Part shown: positions 35,193 through 44,804 of the stretch, piece by piece | Layout: each line of letters starts with the position of its first letter | Position numbering within the stretch: the stretch's first letter is position 1 | DNA from: Roseovarius sp. S88 | Lineage (GTDB): Bacteria > Pseudomonadota > Alphaproteobacteria > Rhodobacterales > Rhodobacteraceae | NCBI RefSeq assembly: GCF_037023735.1 | Contig: NZ_CP146069.1 | Location: 3,203,501-3,267,500, forward strand | Length of the DNA: 64,000 nt | Direction: 5' to 3' | Notes under the pieces: model-generated | Database searches by the model: none | What the model saw: only the letters and a program-made list of their open reading frames with translations | What the model was told of the DNA's origin: nothing | Position numbers and translations under genes: made by a program

Positions 35193-36190
35193 TGAGCAAA
35201 CCGGCGCGAGATCACGGCGGCGGCCTTGATGCCGCCATCGAGCGCTATGGTGGTACGCGCCTGGACTGGGTGGATCTGAGCACTGGTATCAACCCTGTGC
35301 CTTATCCAGTTGGCGATATTGGCCCCGAGGCATGGACAGCTCTGCCGGACCAAGCGGCGATGAACCGTCTTCTGAAAGCCGCGCGGTCGTTCTGGAACGT
35401 GCCGGACGATGCAGAGATCGTGGCAGCCAACGGGGCATCAGCGATCATTGCCAAAGTGCCCTACCTCGCGAATCACGTGGGCGGCGCATATATCCCTGGC
35501 CCCACGTATAACGAGCACGCAGCGGCGGTAGAGGCGTGCGGGCACAGCTGGGTCACGGATGACCCGGACGATGCTTATCTGCATGTTTACGTTCACCCCA
35601 ACAATCCAACTGGCAGGATGTGGGACGCAAACCGGATGGGCGGACGCCCCCTGACTGTCATTGACGAAAGCTTCTGCGACATGACCCCCGGGGAAAGCCA
35701 TATTGGCCTGACGGAAGGTCCGGGTATTCTTGTTTTGAAGAGCTTTGGAAAATTCTGGGGGCTTGCAGGTCTTAGGTTGGGTTTCGCCATTGGCGCACCT
35801 GAAACCCTTTTCCCCGTAGACCGCTACAAACTGCCTTTGCAAACCGAGAAGAAAATGCCCATCGCCAGTCTCGTGGATCACCTTGGACCCTGGGCTGTTT
35901 CGGGACCAGCAATGGAAATAGGGGCGAAAGCGCTGAGCGATCACGATTGGGTTGAAAAGACGCGTGCGCGTCTGGCGAAGGATGCCAAACGTTTGGATGC
36001 ATTGGTTGATTGGCCATTGGTGGGCGGAACGGATTTGTTTCGCACCTACGAGGTGCCCGATGCAATTGAGATGCAAGACAGGCTTGCCAAGGGGCGCGTC
36101 TGGTCGCGCATCTTCCCCTACTCGAAAACCTGGCTCCGTCTGGGCCTGCCAGCGCCACACCAATGGGATCAGCTTGAGGCCGCGCTGTGA
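35192..36190 (+). CDS. cobC: Threonine-phosphate decarboxylase (cobalamin biosynthesis aminotransferase)
   Basis: 332 residues from the ATG at 35192. PLP-dependent fold-I enzyme that supplies aminopropanol phosphate for the nucleotide loop of cobalamin. Family stretches: 'WVDLSTGINPVPYP', 'HPNNPTGR' and the PLP-lysine region 'KSFGKFWGLAGLRLGF'. It overlaps the DUF1636 gene at its 5' end and the cobD start (GTGA) at its 3' end, giving a DUF1636-cobC-cobD operon. Confidence 0.93.
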   Translation: MSKPARDHGGGLDAAIERYGGTRLDWVDLSTGINPVPYPVGDIGPEAWTALPDQAAMNRLLKAARSFWNVPDDAEIVAANGASAIIAKVPYLANHVGGAYIPGPTYNEHAAAVEACGHSWVTDDPDDAYLHVYVHPNNPTGRMWDANRMGGRPLTVIDESFCDMTPGESHIGLTEGPGILVLKSFGKFWGLAGLRLGFAIGAPETLFPVDRYKLPLQTEKKMPIASLVDHLGPWAVSGPAMEIGAKALSDHDWVEKTRARLAKDAKRLDALVDWPLVGGTDLFRTYEVPDAIEMQDRLAKGRVWSRIFPYSKTWLRLGLPAPHQWDQLEAAL

Positions 36191-37098
36191 CTGTCTTCGC
36201 TATCCTCGCGCTGGCGCTCTTGCTGGATGCGCTCTTTGGTGAGCCGCGCTGGCTTTGGCAGCGTATGCCACATCCCGCCATCCTTATGGGGCGCGCGATA
36301 CAGCTTGGCGACCACTGGTTCAACCGCGGCACAACCCCGCGGTTCAATGGCGTGCTTCTCATGCTTTTGCTGGGTCTGGCTGCCTTAGGTCTGGGTCTTT
36401 TGTTCCAAACCTTCGGCTGGTGGGCCGAAATTATCCTTGCCGCCATTCTTCTGGCGCACCGCTCCCTCATTGATCATGTCGCCGCCGTGGCCGACGCGCT
36501 GCGCCTGTCCCTTGGAGATGGTCGGCACAGCGTGGCCATGATCGTGGGCCGCGACACCTCGCATATGACCTCTGCAGGTGTCTCGCGCGCCGCCATCGAA
36601 TCCGCTGCCGAAAACTTCAGCGATGGCGTCATCGCCCCAGCCTTCTGGTTCCTTGTCGGCGGCTTACCGGGTCTTTTTATCTACAAGATATCCAACACCG
36701 CCGACAGCATGATCGGCTACCGCACGCCCCGGCATGAAGCCTTTGGATGGGCAGCAGCGCGGTTTGATGACCTGCTCAATCTTATCCCTGCACGTTTGAC
36801 TGCTGCACTTCTTGCATTAATCTTTGGCCTCCTGAGCGCCTGGCGCGATATCCAAGCCGATGCCCGGCTACACCGGTCGCCCAACGCCGGTTGGCCTGAA
36901 GCCGCCATGGCACGCGGTCTCGGCGTATCCTTGGCAGGTCCACGATCCTATGACGGCGAATTGCGTGACTTTCCCTTTGTACATGCCCATGGCCGCAAAA
37001 ATGCAAACCCCGCCGACATCGACGCCGCCTGTCGTGCTCTTTGGATGGCCTGGGGCTTGACCTTTCTCTGTGTCTCGACGCTCGCACTCTTCGTGTAA
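36187..37098 (+). CDS. cobD: Adenosylcobinamide-phosphate synthase
   Basis: 303 residues from a GTG overlapping the cobC stop. Membrane protein (CbiB/CobD) that attaches aminopropanol (phosphate) to adenosylcobyric acid. Typical stretches: 'FGEPRWLWQRMPHPAILMGR' at about 18-37, 'GRDTSHMTSAGVSRAAIESA' with 'ENFSDGVIAPAFW' near 120-155, and 'NTADSMIGYRTPRHEAFGW' near 178-196. About four or five hydrophobic segments. Length is normal. Confidence 0.95.
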   Translation: MTVFAILALALLLDALFGEPRWLWQRMPHPAILMGRAIQLGDHWFNRGTTPRFNGVLLMLLLGLAALGLGLLFQTFGWWAEIILAAILLAHRSLIDHVAAVADALRLSLGDGRHSVAMIVGRDTSHMTSAGVSRAAIESAAENFSDGVIAPAFWFLVGGLPGLFIYKISNTADSMIGYRTPRHEAFGWAAARFDDLLNLIPARLTAALLALIFGLLSAWRDIQADARLHRSPNAGWPEAAMARGLGVSLAGPRSYDGELRDFPFVHAHGRKNANPADIDAACRALWMAWGLTFLCVSTLALFV

Positions 37099-37180
37099 CC
37101 AACGAAAATCACACCTGAAAGCTTTGCCCGTATCCCATAGCACGCTAGATTGCCGCTCAAGGGACGGTTTGGGGACGATT

Positions 37181-38350
37181 ATGAAAACATATGTACTTGC
37201 CGGGCTGCTAAGCCTGTGCGCCGGATCAGTGGCCGCTCAGAGCTGCGGCGGAAGCTTTTCGAGCTTTGTCGACGCTCTGAAATCCGAAGCCACATCAAAG
37301 GGTCACGACGCCGCCACCGTTGATCGGTTTTTCGCAGCCGTGCGTCAGGATCAAAAAGTCCTGCAAGCCGACCGCAGGCAGGGCGTTTTTCAAAAACCCT
37401 TCACCGATTTTGCACGCCGCCTGATCAGCGCCAACAGGCTCAACACGGGCATATCCAAGGGTCGTCAGTTCGCATCCACCTTTAACCGGATCGAAAACGA
37501 GCACGGCGTCAGTCGGGGTGTTCTTCTGGCGTTTTGGGCTTTTGAGACCGATTTCGGCGGATTTCAGGGGGATTTCAATACGCTAAACGCACTGGTCACA
37601 CTCAGTCATGACTGCCGCCGCCCCGAACTTTTCCGCCCACAGGTCTTCGCAGCGTTGGAGTTGTATGAGCAGGGTGACTTCGACCCCGTCCGCACCACCG
37701 GCGCCTGGGCCGGCGAGATTGGCATGGTGCAAATGCTGCCGCGCGATATTCTGGAAAACGGTGTGGATGGCGACGGGGATGGCAAGGTTGATCTCAAGCG
37801 TTCGGCCAAGGACGCGCTTATGTCAGGTGGCAAGATGCTGCAATCTTTGGGCTGGCGCGCTGGTGAACCTTGGCTACAGGAAGTTGCAGTGCCTGACACA
37901 CTTGATTGGTCGCTAAGCGGGTTGCGCACCACAAAACCCGCCTCTGACTGGGCGGCACTGGGTATCACACCGCGCCACGGCCAAATCGCCAGCGGGCTGG
38001 AGGCCAGCCTGATCCTGCCGCAGGGGCGCAAGGGGCCAGCCTTCATCGCCTATCCGAATTTCCGGGTATATTTTGAATGGAACCAAAGCTTTGTCTACGT
38101 CCTGACCGCCGCCTATTTCGCCAACCGCCTCGAAGGTGCGCCGGTGTTTGACGCGGGCAACCCAGAGCCGGGCCTTGCCGGAGAGCAGATGAAAGCGCTG
38201 CAACGCAAACTGGCTGATCGCGGCTACGACGTCGGCAAGATCGACGGCATTCTCGGCGCAGGCACTCGCGCTGCTGTTCAGGACGTGCAAAAGGAACTTG
38301 GTATGCCTGCTGATGCCTGGCCCACGGCGGCGCTTCTGAACCGGCTATGA
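37181..38350 (+). CDS. Lytic murein transglycosylase with peptidoglycan-binding domain (MltB type)
   Basis: 389 residues from the ATG at 37181. A signal peptide covers about 1-19. The SLT_2 catalytic domain follows: 'GVSRGVLLAFWAFETDFG' (about residues 109-126) holds the catalytic Glu, and 'GAWAGEIGMVQMLPRDIL' the substrate region. The C-terminal about 60 residues form a peptidoglycan-binding domain ('QMKALQRKLADRGYDVGKID', then 'GAGTRAAVQDVQ'). It cleaves the glycan strands of the cell wall in the periplasm. Its stop overlaps the next ATG. Confidence 0.93.
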   Translation: MKTYVLAGLLSLCAGSVAAQSCGGSFSSFVDALKSEATSKGHDAATVDRFFAAVRQDQKVLQADRRQGVFQKPFTDFARRLISANRLNTGISKGRQFASTFNRIENEHGVSRGVLLAFWAFETDFGGFQGDFNTLNALVTLSHDCRRPELFRPQVFAALELYEQGDFDPVRTTGAWAGEIGMVQMLPRDILENGVDGDGDGKVDLKRSAKDALMSGGKMLQSLGWRAGEPWLQEVAVPDTLDWSLSGLRTTKPASDWAALGITPRHGQIASGLEASLILPQGRKGPAFIAYPNFRVYFEWNQSFVYVLTAAYFANRLEGAPVFDAGNPEPGLAGEQMKALQRKLADRGYDVGKIDGILGAGTRAAVQDVQKELGMPADAWPTAALLNRL

Positions 38351-39459
38351 CGGAAGCCCCGTTCGAGATCTTTCTGTCAACGGCACCGGGGTTAGAGCCT
38401 TATCTTTTGGAAGAAACGCAGGAGCTTGGCTTTCACGAGGCCAAGGCGATGACCGGTGGCGTCAGTTTCATGGGCACATGGCCGGATGTCTGGCGCGCCA
38501 ACCTATGGTCGCGCGGAGCATCCCGGGTGCTGGCACGTATCGGGTCTTTCCGCGCCTTTCATCTGGCACAGCTCGACAAACGCGCGCGCAAGTTTCCCTG
38601 GGGTGACATATTGCGCCCGAATGTGCCTGTGCGGGTCGAGGCCACTTGCAAAAAGTCCAAGATCTACCACGACAGAGCCGCGGCCCAACGCATCGAACGT
38701 GCCATCCATGAAACACTAGGTGCCCCCATCACCAAAGACGCCAGCCTGCGCCTCATGATGCGGATTGACGATGACCTCTGCACGTTCAGCCTCGACACCA
38801 GCGGCGCGCCTCTGCATCAGCGCGGGTTCAAGCAATTCGTGGCCAAAGCGCCCATGCGCGAAACCATGGCCGTCCTTTTGCTGCGCGCCTGCGGCTATAC
38901 CGGCACCGAACCGGTGCTTGATCCAATGTGCGGCTCTGGCACGTTTCTGATTGAGGCCGCAGAGATGGCCAAAGGGTTTGCTTCGGGTCGGGCACGAAGC
39001 TTTGCGTTTGAAGATCTCGCGAGTTTTGACAGCGCCGCGTGGGAAACACTGCGTGCCGCAGCAAAGCCGAACGACCCGGATCAAAAATTTATTGGCTTCG
39101 ATCGCGACACAGGTGCCGTGAAAGGCGCAAATGAGAATGCAGCACGGGCCGGGGTTGCTGACGTCATTTCCATCACACACCAGCCCGTGAGCAATCTTAA
39201 CCGCCCTGATGGCCCGCCCGGTCTGGTCATCGTGAACCCGCCTTACGGAGCCCGGATCGGCACCAAGAAACCACTCTACGGACTATACGCAAGTCTCGGG
39301 GAACGCTTGAAAAATAACTTCTCCGGCTGGCGCGTGGGTCTTGTGACAACCGAAGCTGATCTGGCCAAAACAACCGGTCTTCCGTTTATCCAACCCGGCC
39401 CTCCGATCGCCCATGGTGGCCTGAAAATCAAACTGTGGACAACGACCCCGTTGCCCTAG
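38347..39459 (+). CDS. THUMP-domain class I RNA methyltransferase (RlmL-N type)
   Basis: 370 residues, ATG overlapping the previous stop. N-terminal THUMP part (about 1-155) with 'FEIFLSTAPGLEPYLLEET'. The Rossmann-type methyltransferase domain follows, with 'PVLDPMCGSGTFLIEAAEMA' as the SAM motif and the catalytic NPPYG near residue 299. This matches the N-terminal half of RlmL, which methylates G2445 of 23S rRNA. The Rossmann fold of the RlmK half is absent, as is usual in alphaproteobacteria. Confidence 0.9.
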   Translation: MTEAPFEIFLSTAPGLEPYLLEETQELGFHEAKAMTGGVSFMGTWPDVWRANLWSRGASRVLARIGSFRAFHLAQLDKRARKFPWGDILRPNVPVRVEATCKKSKIYHDRAAAQRIERAIHETLGAPITKDASLRLMMRIDDDLCTFSLDTSGAPLHQRGFKQFVAKAPMRETMAVLLLRACGYTGTEPVLDPMCGSGTFLIEAAEMAKGFASGRARSFAFEDLASFDSAAWETLRAAAKPNDPDQKFIGFDRDTGAVKGANENAARAGVADVISITHQPVSNLNRPDGPPGLVIVNPPYGARIGTKKPLYGLYASLGERLKNNFSGWRVGLVTTEADLAKTTGLPFIQPGPPIAHGGLKIKLWTTTPLP

Positions 39460-39534
39460 TTCACGGCACCTCACCAAAGCTTTACCGAACTTGCTGATCG
39501 AATTGCAGAATTCGTGCGTATCTGTCGTCAAACG

Positions 39535-39573
39535 CGCGTGAAAACACGCGTCGAAATTCGGGCCTAAAGGCCC
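39535..39573 (+). other. Two small hairpins in the leader of the EamA-family gene
   Basis: CGCGTG-AAAA-CACGCG (39535-39550) and GGGCC-TAAA-GGCCC (39560-39573) form two GNRA/tetraloop-like hairpins in the 134-bp gap between the methyltransferase gene and the transporter gene. No T-run follows, so these are not typical terminators. They lie just before the GAAGGAGAG ribosome-binding site. Confidence 0.5.
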
Positions 39574-39593
39574 ACGAAGGAGAGACGCACACC

Positions 39594-40781
39594 ATGGCAC
39601 TGCTTGCCACAAACACCCCAGTTGCAGGGCTGCCGCTATCGCCGCGGTGGCCTCTGGCTCGGTTTGGTGTGCTCTTTGCCTGGATCGCTGTGGTGATCTA
39701 CGCTGCCTCAAATTCCATTGTGACCCAGCTCGTTGATATCGGAGCCGCCAATCCCGTCGGCAATGGTCGCAACGCGATCACCTATTCCAACCTGCTCTTG
39801 CTGGGGTCGCTTCTATCGGTGATCCCGATGGCCATTCTGTTTCGCAAGGACCTGACCCGCGACAACATCCAGGCGCTCAAGCCTCGGGACTGGCGGGTAA
39901 TGACTCTCTCGGCCTTCCTGTCTTCTGCTCTGACGCCGGGGCTTTTCTTCTTCGCGCTGGCCAATACGACCGTCACAAATGTGATTCTGATCAGCCGTAT
40001 CGAACCGCCTCTGTTTCTGCTGGCCGCCTGGTTTGTGTTCAACGAACGCTTCCCACCCCGCGCCATGATTGCCGGGCTTATCGCCCTGACCGGTGCTGTC
40101 GTGATGATCAGCATGAACGAACATGGCGGCATGATGGGTCTGGGCATCGGCGAATGGGCGGCCGCGGCGGCAACCTTGTCTTATATCGCCTCTACGCTCG
40201 TGACCCGCAAAAGCCTGCGTGACGTGCCGATGGGTATCTTTTCCGTCTATCGGACCATCGTCGGAGCGGCCATATATTTCGTGCTGGCCATACTCATTTT
40301 CGGGCCGGGCACATTCCGTGATCTGTTGTCGCCTGTGCTCTGGAGCTGGATCTGGATCTATGCCGGTGTGGTCATTGTCTTTGGCCAAATCGCTTGGAAC
40401 CTCGCGCTCAAACATGCCAGCTCAAGTGATCTGGCTCTTGCCACGTCCTTCTCGCCTCTGGCCGCAATTCTGATTGCGATGCTGCTGCTTGGCGAGAACC
40501 CTGGCGCGGGACTGATCCCCGGTGCCATTCTCATCGCTTTGGCTATTTTCATAGGCCGGATGAGCGGTGCGAATGACAGTCGCATGATCGACGGGGCCAG
40601 CGCCAGCAAGCAAGCGCGTGTCCACAGCGTTCCGGGACAACCTTGCATGGGTAGCGATTGTCATGATGCTGCGCAGTCTCCAAATACGCACCTGTCTGTC
40701 ACGATCAAGAAGCGACGACCGCCGGACCTCTTGCGCCTGGCCAGAACTACGGCGCCACCCGGTCGGCAACTGAGCGGTTAG
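39594..40781 (+). CDS. EamA/DMT-family transporter with extended C-terminal tail
   Basis: 395 residues. Ten hydrophobic segments between about residues 25 and 325, in two EamA repeats ('LISRIEPPLFLLAAWFVFNERFPP' is the typical repeat-end motif). Drug/metabolite transporter of unknown substrate. The last about 65 residues ('RVHSVPGQPCMGSDC', then a basic, Pro-rich stretch) are polar and not seen in usual DMT proteins of about 300-330 residues. They may be read-through of a lost stop. The stop codon TAG lies in the loop of a hairpin shared with the convergent smc. Confidence 0.87.
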   Translation: MALLATNTPVAGLPLSPRWPLARFGVLFAWIAVVIYAASNSIVTQLVDIGAANPVGNGRNAITYSNLLLLGSLLSVIPMAILFRKDLTRDNIQALKPRDWRVMTLSAFLSSALTPGLFFFALANTTVTNVILISRIEPPLFLLAAWFVFNERFPPRAMIAGLIALTGAVVMISMNEHGGMMGLGIGEWAAAAATLSYIASTLVTRKSLRDVPMGIFSVYRTIVGAAIYFVLAILIFGPGTFRDLLSPVLWSWIWIYAGVVIVFGQIAWNLALKHASSSDLALATSFSPLAAILIAMLLLGENPGAGLIPGAILIALAIFIGRMSGANDSRMIDGASASKQARVHSVPGQPCMGSDCHDAAQSPNTHLSVTIKKRRPPDLLRLARTTAPPGRQLSG

Positions 40782-40790
40782 ACCGCTCAG
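40770..40790. other. Hairpin containing the stop codons of two convergent genes
   Basis: A perfect 9-bp stem CTGAGCGGT / ACCGCTCAG with loop TAG. The loop is the TAG stop of the EamA-type gene (40779-40781), and the 3' arm holds the TGA stop of smc read on the minus strand (40787-40789). The coding regions are only 5 bp apart. No T-run follows on either strand, so it is a poor intrinsic terminator; it may still stabilise both 3' ends. Confidence 0.6.
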
Positions 40791-43700
40791 GCCACCATCT
40801 GTTCGGCTTTCTTGAGATCAACGGAAACAAGCTGACTAACACCTTGCTCGGCCATGGTCACTCCAAAGAGACGATCCATCCGACTCATGGTGACCGCGTG
40901 ATGCGTAATAATCAAAAACCGCGTTTGCGTTCGGCGGCACATCTCGTCCAGCAGATCACAGAATCGGCCCACATTAGCATCGTCCAAAGGCGCATCAACC
41001 TCATCGAGCACACAAATCGGTGCCGGATTGGCGAGGAACACCGCAAAGATAAGCGCCAGGGCCGTGAGCGTCTGCTCCCCCGACAGGAGGCTCAGCGTCG
41101 CCAGCTTCTTGCCCGGCGGCTGGCACATGATCTCAAGGCCAGCCTCCAGAGGATCGTCACTCTCGACCATCACCAGATTGGCCTCACCACCGCCAAAGAG
41201 ATGCTTGAAGAGCAGAGAAAAGTTGGAGTTGACCTGCTCAAAAGCCGTGAGCAATCGTTCGCGACCTTCCTTGTTGAGCGATGCAATACCATTGCGCAAC
41301 GTGCGAATGGCTTCTTCCAGATCTGTTTTTTCCTCCAGCAACGCCATATGCTCTTGTTCAATCTCTCGGGCGTCCTCCTCAGCGCGTAGATTCACCGCTC
41401 CCAGCGCGTCTCGCTGACGCTTCAGGCGGTTTACATCTGCCTCAATCGCATCCGCAGCTGGCATCGCCTCTGGATCAACATCTAGCTTCTCCAGAAGGGT
41501 TTCCGGCGTCAGCTCGAGCTCTTCCGCAATACGCGTGGCAGTCAATGTCAGGGTTTCGCGCGCCGCTTCAGCCCGCGCATCCGACCGCGCCCGCGCCTCA
41601 CGCGCTTCTCCTGCGGCGCGCTCTGCGTCGCGCTCTGCGGCTACGGCATCACGCGCCACGGCTTCCGCCTTTGACAGAATATCAGCAGCCTCAGCACGGC
41701 GCGCTTCGGCCTTGGTGATGTCTTCGCTTAACGCCGCTCGTTTGTCGGCAAGCTCATCTGGCTTGGCCATGGCCTCCTGAAGTTCGGCCTCGCTTTCAAC
41801 CTTGCGCTCCGCCAATTCCGCACTGCGTTTCTCGGCGGTTTCCAACCGGTGCCGCCACCCAGACAGTTCTTTTGTGACCTCCTGCGCCCGTTTGGTGCGC
41901 GCCTCGCCCTCACGGCGCAGCTCATCATGCGACGACCGATGCGAAATCATCGTGATCCGCGCGGCCTCAACCGTCATCTTGATGTCTTCAACCTGCGCAC
42001 GCGCAGCATCCAGATCGCCAAGGTCACCCAGCGCCGTCTCAGCTTCTGACAAGGCATCCCGCGCAGCCAGCGCCTCTTCGGCATGCCGCGCCACCGCCAA
42101 TTTCAGGCTTTCCAGCTTCGATTGCGCAAGGTTGCGATCCGCCTCTGCGCGTGACAGAGCACGATTTGCTTCTGCCATGGCACTATCAGCCGCCCGACGC
42201 GCTTCTCTGGCAGCACGGTCAGCTTCCGTCGTATCAGTCAGCCGTGTCTTGAGCGTATCATGCGCCGCAGCGGCCCCGTCGGCGCGCGCGTTCGCATGTG
42301 AGAGCTGTTGTTTGAGATCTTCCAATCGGTTGAGCTGTTGCAGGCGCAAAGCGGCTGCCGAAGGCGCATCTTCGGCCCAGGCGCGATACCCGTCCCAGCG
42401 CCATAGGTCCCCTTCGGTACTGACCAGCCGCTGGCCGGGCTTGAGGTCTGACTGAAGCTTGGCCCCTTCGTCCGGATCGACCAAACCAATTTGCGAAATA
42501 CGTCGGGCCAAAACGCCCGGAACGGTCACAAAGTCGCTAAGCGCCGGAACGCCCTTTGGCAGGGCTTGTGCGGATGAATACTGCGACAGGTTCACCCAGC
42601 CGGACGGACCATCGCTCTCAACGGCCGGCGCGCGCAGGTCATCGGCAAGAGCGGCACCCAATGCCTTTTCATACCCGGTGTTGACCTGCACCATATCGAC
42701 GATTTGACCACCCTCAGCAGTGTCGCGCTCCAGAAGTCGTGCCAAAGCCGATGCCTCTGCCGAAAGCGCATTAACCTCGCCTTCAGCCTCCGAACGTTCG
42801 GCGCGTGCTTCCGCTTCGCGCGCCTGTGCATCAGCCCGCGCTTCATCCGCTGCAGCCAGGGCTTGCTCTGCTGCGCCTGCGGCCGAAGCAGCGTTGGTTT
42901 CTGCTTTTTGGGCTGTTTCAAACTGTTCCGATGCCTCAGCAACCGCGGCCTCTGCGGCATGTGCGGCGTCTTTCGCGTGGGTCGATTGGTCCTCAGATTT
43001 TTGCAGCGTCGTCTTATGATCTTCCACCAAACGCTGCACAGATTGATGCCGGGCCGCCAACCGTGCGACATCTTCAGTCAGTTGCGACAGATCGGTTTCC
43101 CGTGTCTGCAACACAGCCGCCGCATCCTGCGCTTCCTTTGCAGCCTCGGCCACGCGGTCCTCGTGCCCCTCAGTCGCCTTGGCCAGTTCTTTGGCCTCCC
43201 ATTCGAGCCGCTCGATGGTCTCGCCCGCGTCGCGGTTGAGATTGCCTTCACGCTCCATATCGAGCTCAAGTTGCTCAATGCGCGCCTGCAAGGTCTCAAT
43301 GCGATCCTGCGCCGCCTGTTCCTGATCGGACAGAGTGTCGCGACTCACCATCAAACGTTGCAAGACGGCGGCGGCAATCGCCTCTTCTTCGCGCAGCGGT
43401 GGCAAGGCTTCCTCGGCGCGCTGACGCAATTTGGCCGCCTCACGCGCTGCAGCTTCGGCGCGACCAGCCTCTGTTGTGCGTTCTGTCAACTCCTGCTCAG
43501 CAGTGGCCCGCACGACATCGGCCTCTTTCCAACGCCGGTATAGTAACAGACCCTCGGCCTGCCGCAGCTCTTCCCCAATTTGGCGATAGCGCATGGCCTG
43601 CTTGGCTTGCCGCGCCAATTGCGCCAGCTGTCCGGCAAGCTGTTCAATGACATCATCCACACGGGTCAGATTCGTTTCTGCCCCCTTCAGCTTCAATTCG

Positions 43701-44239
43701 GCCTCATGCCGCCGCTGATAGAGGCCCGAAATACCAGCTGCCTCTTCCAGTATGCGCCGACGTGCCGTGGGCTTGGCGTTGATCAATTCGGCGATCTGAC
43801 CTTGCCTGACCAATGCCGGGGAATGCGCACCCGTTGAGGCATCTGCAAAGAGCATCTGCACGTCACGCGCTCGCACATCCTTGCCGTTCACCTTATAGGC
43901 GCTGCCCACGTCCCGTGTGATCCGGCGCACGATCTCAAGATAATCGGCATCGTTGAACCCCTGCGGGGCGAGGCGCTCGGAATTGTCGATATGGATGCTG
44001 ACCTCTGCAAAGTTGCGCGCAGGCCGCGTCGCGGCACCTGCAAAAATCACATCTTCCATGCCCGAACCACGCATCGAGGTGGGTCGGTTTTCTCCCATGA
44101 CCCAGCGCAAGGCCTCAAGCAGGTTCGACTTGCCACAGCCGTTTGGTCCAACCACTCCGGTCAAACCATCCGAGATGAACAGGTCGGTGGGATCCACAAA
44201 ACTTTTGAACCCTGTCAGTCTGAGCTTGGAAAACTGCAC
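40787..44239 (-). CDS. smc: Chromosome segregation protein SMC
   Basis: 1150 residues. Structural-maintenance-of-chromosomes ATPase. Walker A GPNGCGKSN at about 31-39, two very long Glu/Ala/Arg-rich coiled-coil arms (about 170-490 and 640-980) around a hinge, and at the C-terminus the signature and Walker B 'ICVLDEVDAPLDDANVGRF'. The ABC signature reads LSGEQ, one Gly short of the usual LSGGEQ. The D-loop and the 'LIITHHAVTMSRMDRLFGV' stretch are normal. Length is normal. Confidence 0.95.
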   Translation of the reverse strand: MQFSKLRLTGFKSFVDPTDLFISDGLTGVVGPNGCGKSNLLEALRWVMGENRPTSMRGSGMEDVIFAGAATRPARNFAEVSIHIDNSERLAPQGFNDADYLEIVRRITRDVGSAYKVNGKDVRARDVQMLFADASTGAHSPALVRQGQIAELINAKPTARRRILEEAAGISGLYQRRHEAELKLKGAETNLTRVDDVIEQLAGQLAQLARQAKQAMRYRQIGEELRQAEGLLLYRRWKEADVVRATAEQELTERTTEAGRAEAAAREAAKLRQRAEEALPPLREEEAIAAAVLQRLMVSRDTLSDQEQAAQDRIETLQARIEQLELDMEREGNLNRDAGETIERLEWEAKELAKATEGHEDRVAEAAKEAQDAAAVLQTRETDLSQLTEDVARLAARHQSVQRLVEDHKTTLQKSEDQSTHAKDAAHAAEAAVAEASEQFETAQKAETNAASAAGAAEQALAAADEARADAQAREAEARAERSEAEGEVNALSAEASALARLLERDTAEGGQIVDMVQVNTGYEKALGAALADDLRAPAVESDGPSGWVNLSQYSSAQALPKGVPALSDFVTVPGVLARRISQIGLVDPDEGAKLQSDLKPGQRLVSTEGDLWRWDGYRAWAEDAPSAAALRLQQLNRLEDLKQQLSHANARADGAAAAHDTLKTRLTDTTEADRAAREARRAADSAMAEANRALSRAEADRNLAQSKLESLKLAVARHAEEALAARDALSEAETALGDLGDLDAARAQVEDIKMTVEAARITMISHRSSHDELRREGEARTKRAQEVTKELSGWRHRLETAEKRSAELAERKVESEAELQEAMAKPDELADKRAALSEDITKAEARRAEAADILSKAEAVARDAVAAERDAERAAGEAREARARSDARAEAARETLTLTATRIAEELELTPETLLEKLDVDPEAMPAADAIEADVNRLKRQRDALGAVNLRAEEDAREIEQEHMALLEEKTDLEEAIRTLRNGIASLNKEGRERLLTAFEQVNSNFSLLFKHLFGGGEANLVMVESDDPLEAGLEIMCQPPGKKLATLSLLSGEQTLTALALIFAVFLANPAPICVLDEVDAPLDDANVGRFCDLLDEMCRRTQTRFLIITHHAVTMSRMDRLFGVTMAEQGVSQLVSVDLKKAEQMVA

Positions 44240-44479
44240 GCGTGTCGGTCCCTCTTACCTGGCCGATCTGGTTTTATAAGTGATTCCGGCCTTGGGGGTC
44301 TATGGAACGCTACCCCAAGCCCCAGAGTCAACGCAAAACCCCTGTATGTGGCCATACTCCGCCAGTTATCCACAAGATATTGAATATACCTTAAGAAAGC
44401 TCTGGTGAGAAATGCCGCTCAAAAGCTGTCGAAGGTCGGAATCTTCCTTGACGGGGCGCACAGGCGGTTTCATACCAGA

Positions 44480-44680
44480 GAGGCAAGGTTCCCCACCAAA
44501 GGTGCAAAGCATTGGGGATGAAACTGGGAATGACGTGACAGCGGACCCATTCAGGGCGCCCAATCGTCAGCCGCCCCCGCGACTGTAAGCGGAGAGCACC
44601 CATCGCAATGCCACTGGGATGACCCCGGGAAGGCCGATGGATGCACAGACCCGCGAGCCAGGAGACCGGCCATGCATCGG
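44480..44680 (+). promoter_or_regulatory. Cobalamin (adenosylcobalamin) riboswitch
   Basis: The conserved cobalamin-aptamer elements occur in order: 'GGTTCCCC' with pairing GGGG before 'ATGAAACTGGGAA' (44486-44530), the 'CCGCCCCCGCGACTGTAAGC' core (44571-44590), 'CCACTGGGATGACC' and 'GGGAAGGCC' (about 44611-44635), and the B12 box AGCCAGGAGACCGGCC (44656-44671). Ends are approximate. Two hairpins follow (44677-44692, stem TCGGGC / GCCCGA; and 44703-44724, stem CAACGGA / TCCGTTG), a possible expression platform. It lies in the 565-bp gap upstream of the hupE-like gene and should switch that operon off at high cobalamin. Confidence 0.92.
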
Positions 44681-44804
44681 GCCAATGCCCGAGACCTGAA
44701 AACAACGGACGGGGTGTTCCGTTGGGGGAAAGCTGGAACGAAGAAAATCCAGCAGTCTCTCTGACGATACCCCCCTGTCAAAAACAGACCCGAGGGGGAC
44801 AAAA

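Noticed and set aside
41802..43543. Plus-strand open frames of 217 and 279 codons opposite smc
   Set aside because: They are Ser/Arg/Ala/Leu-rich mirror images of the coiled-coil codons of smc.
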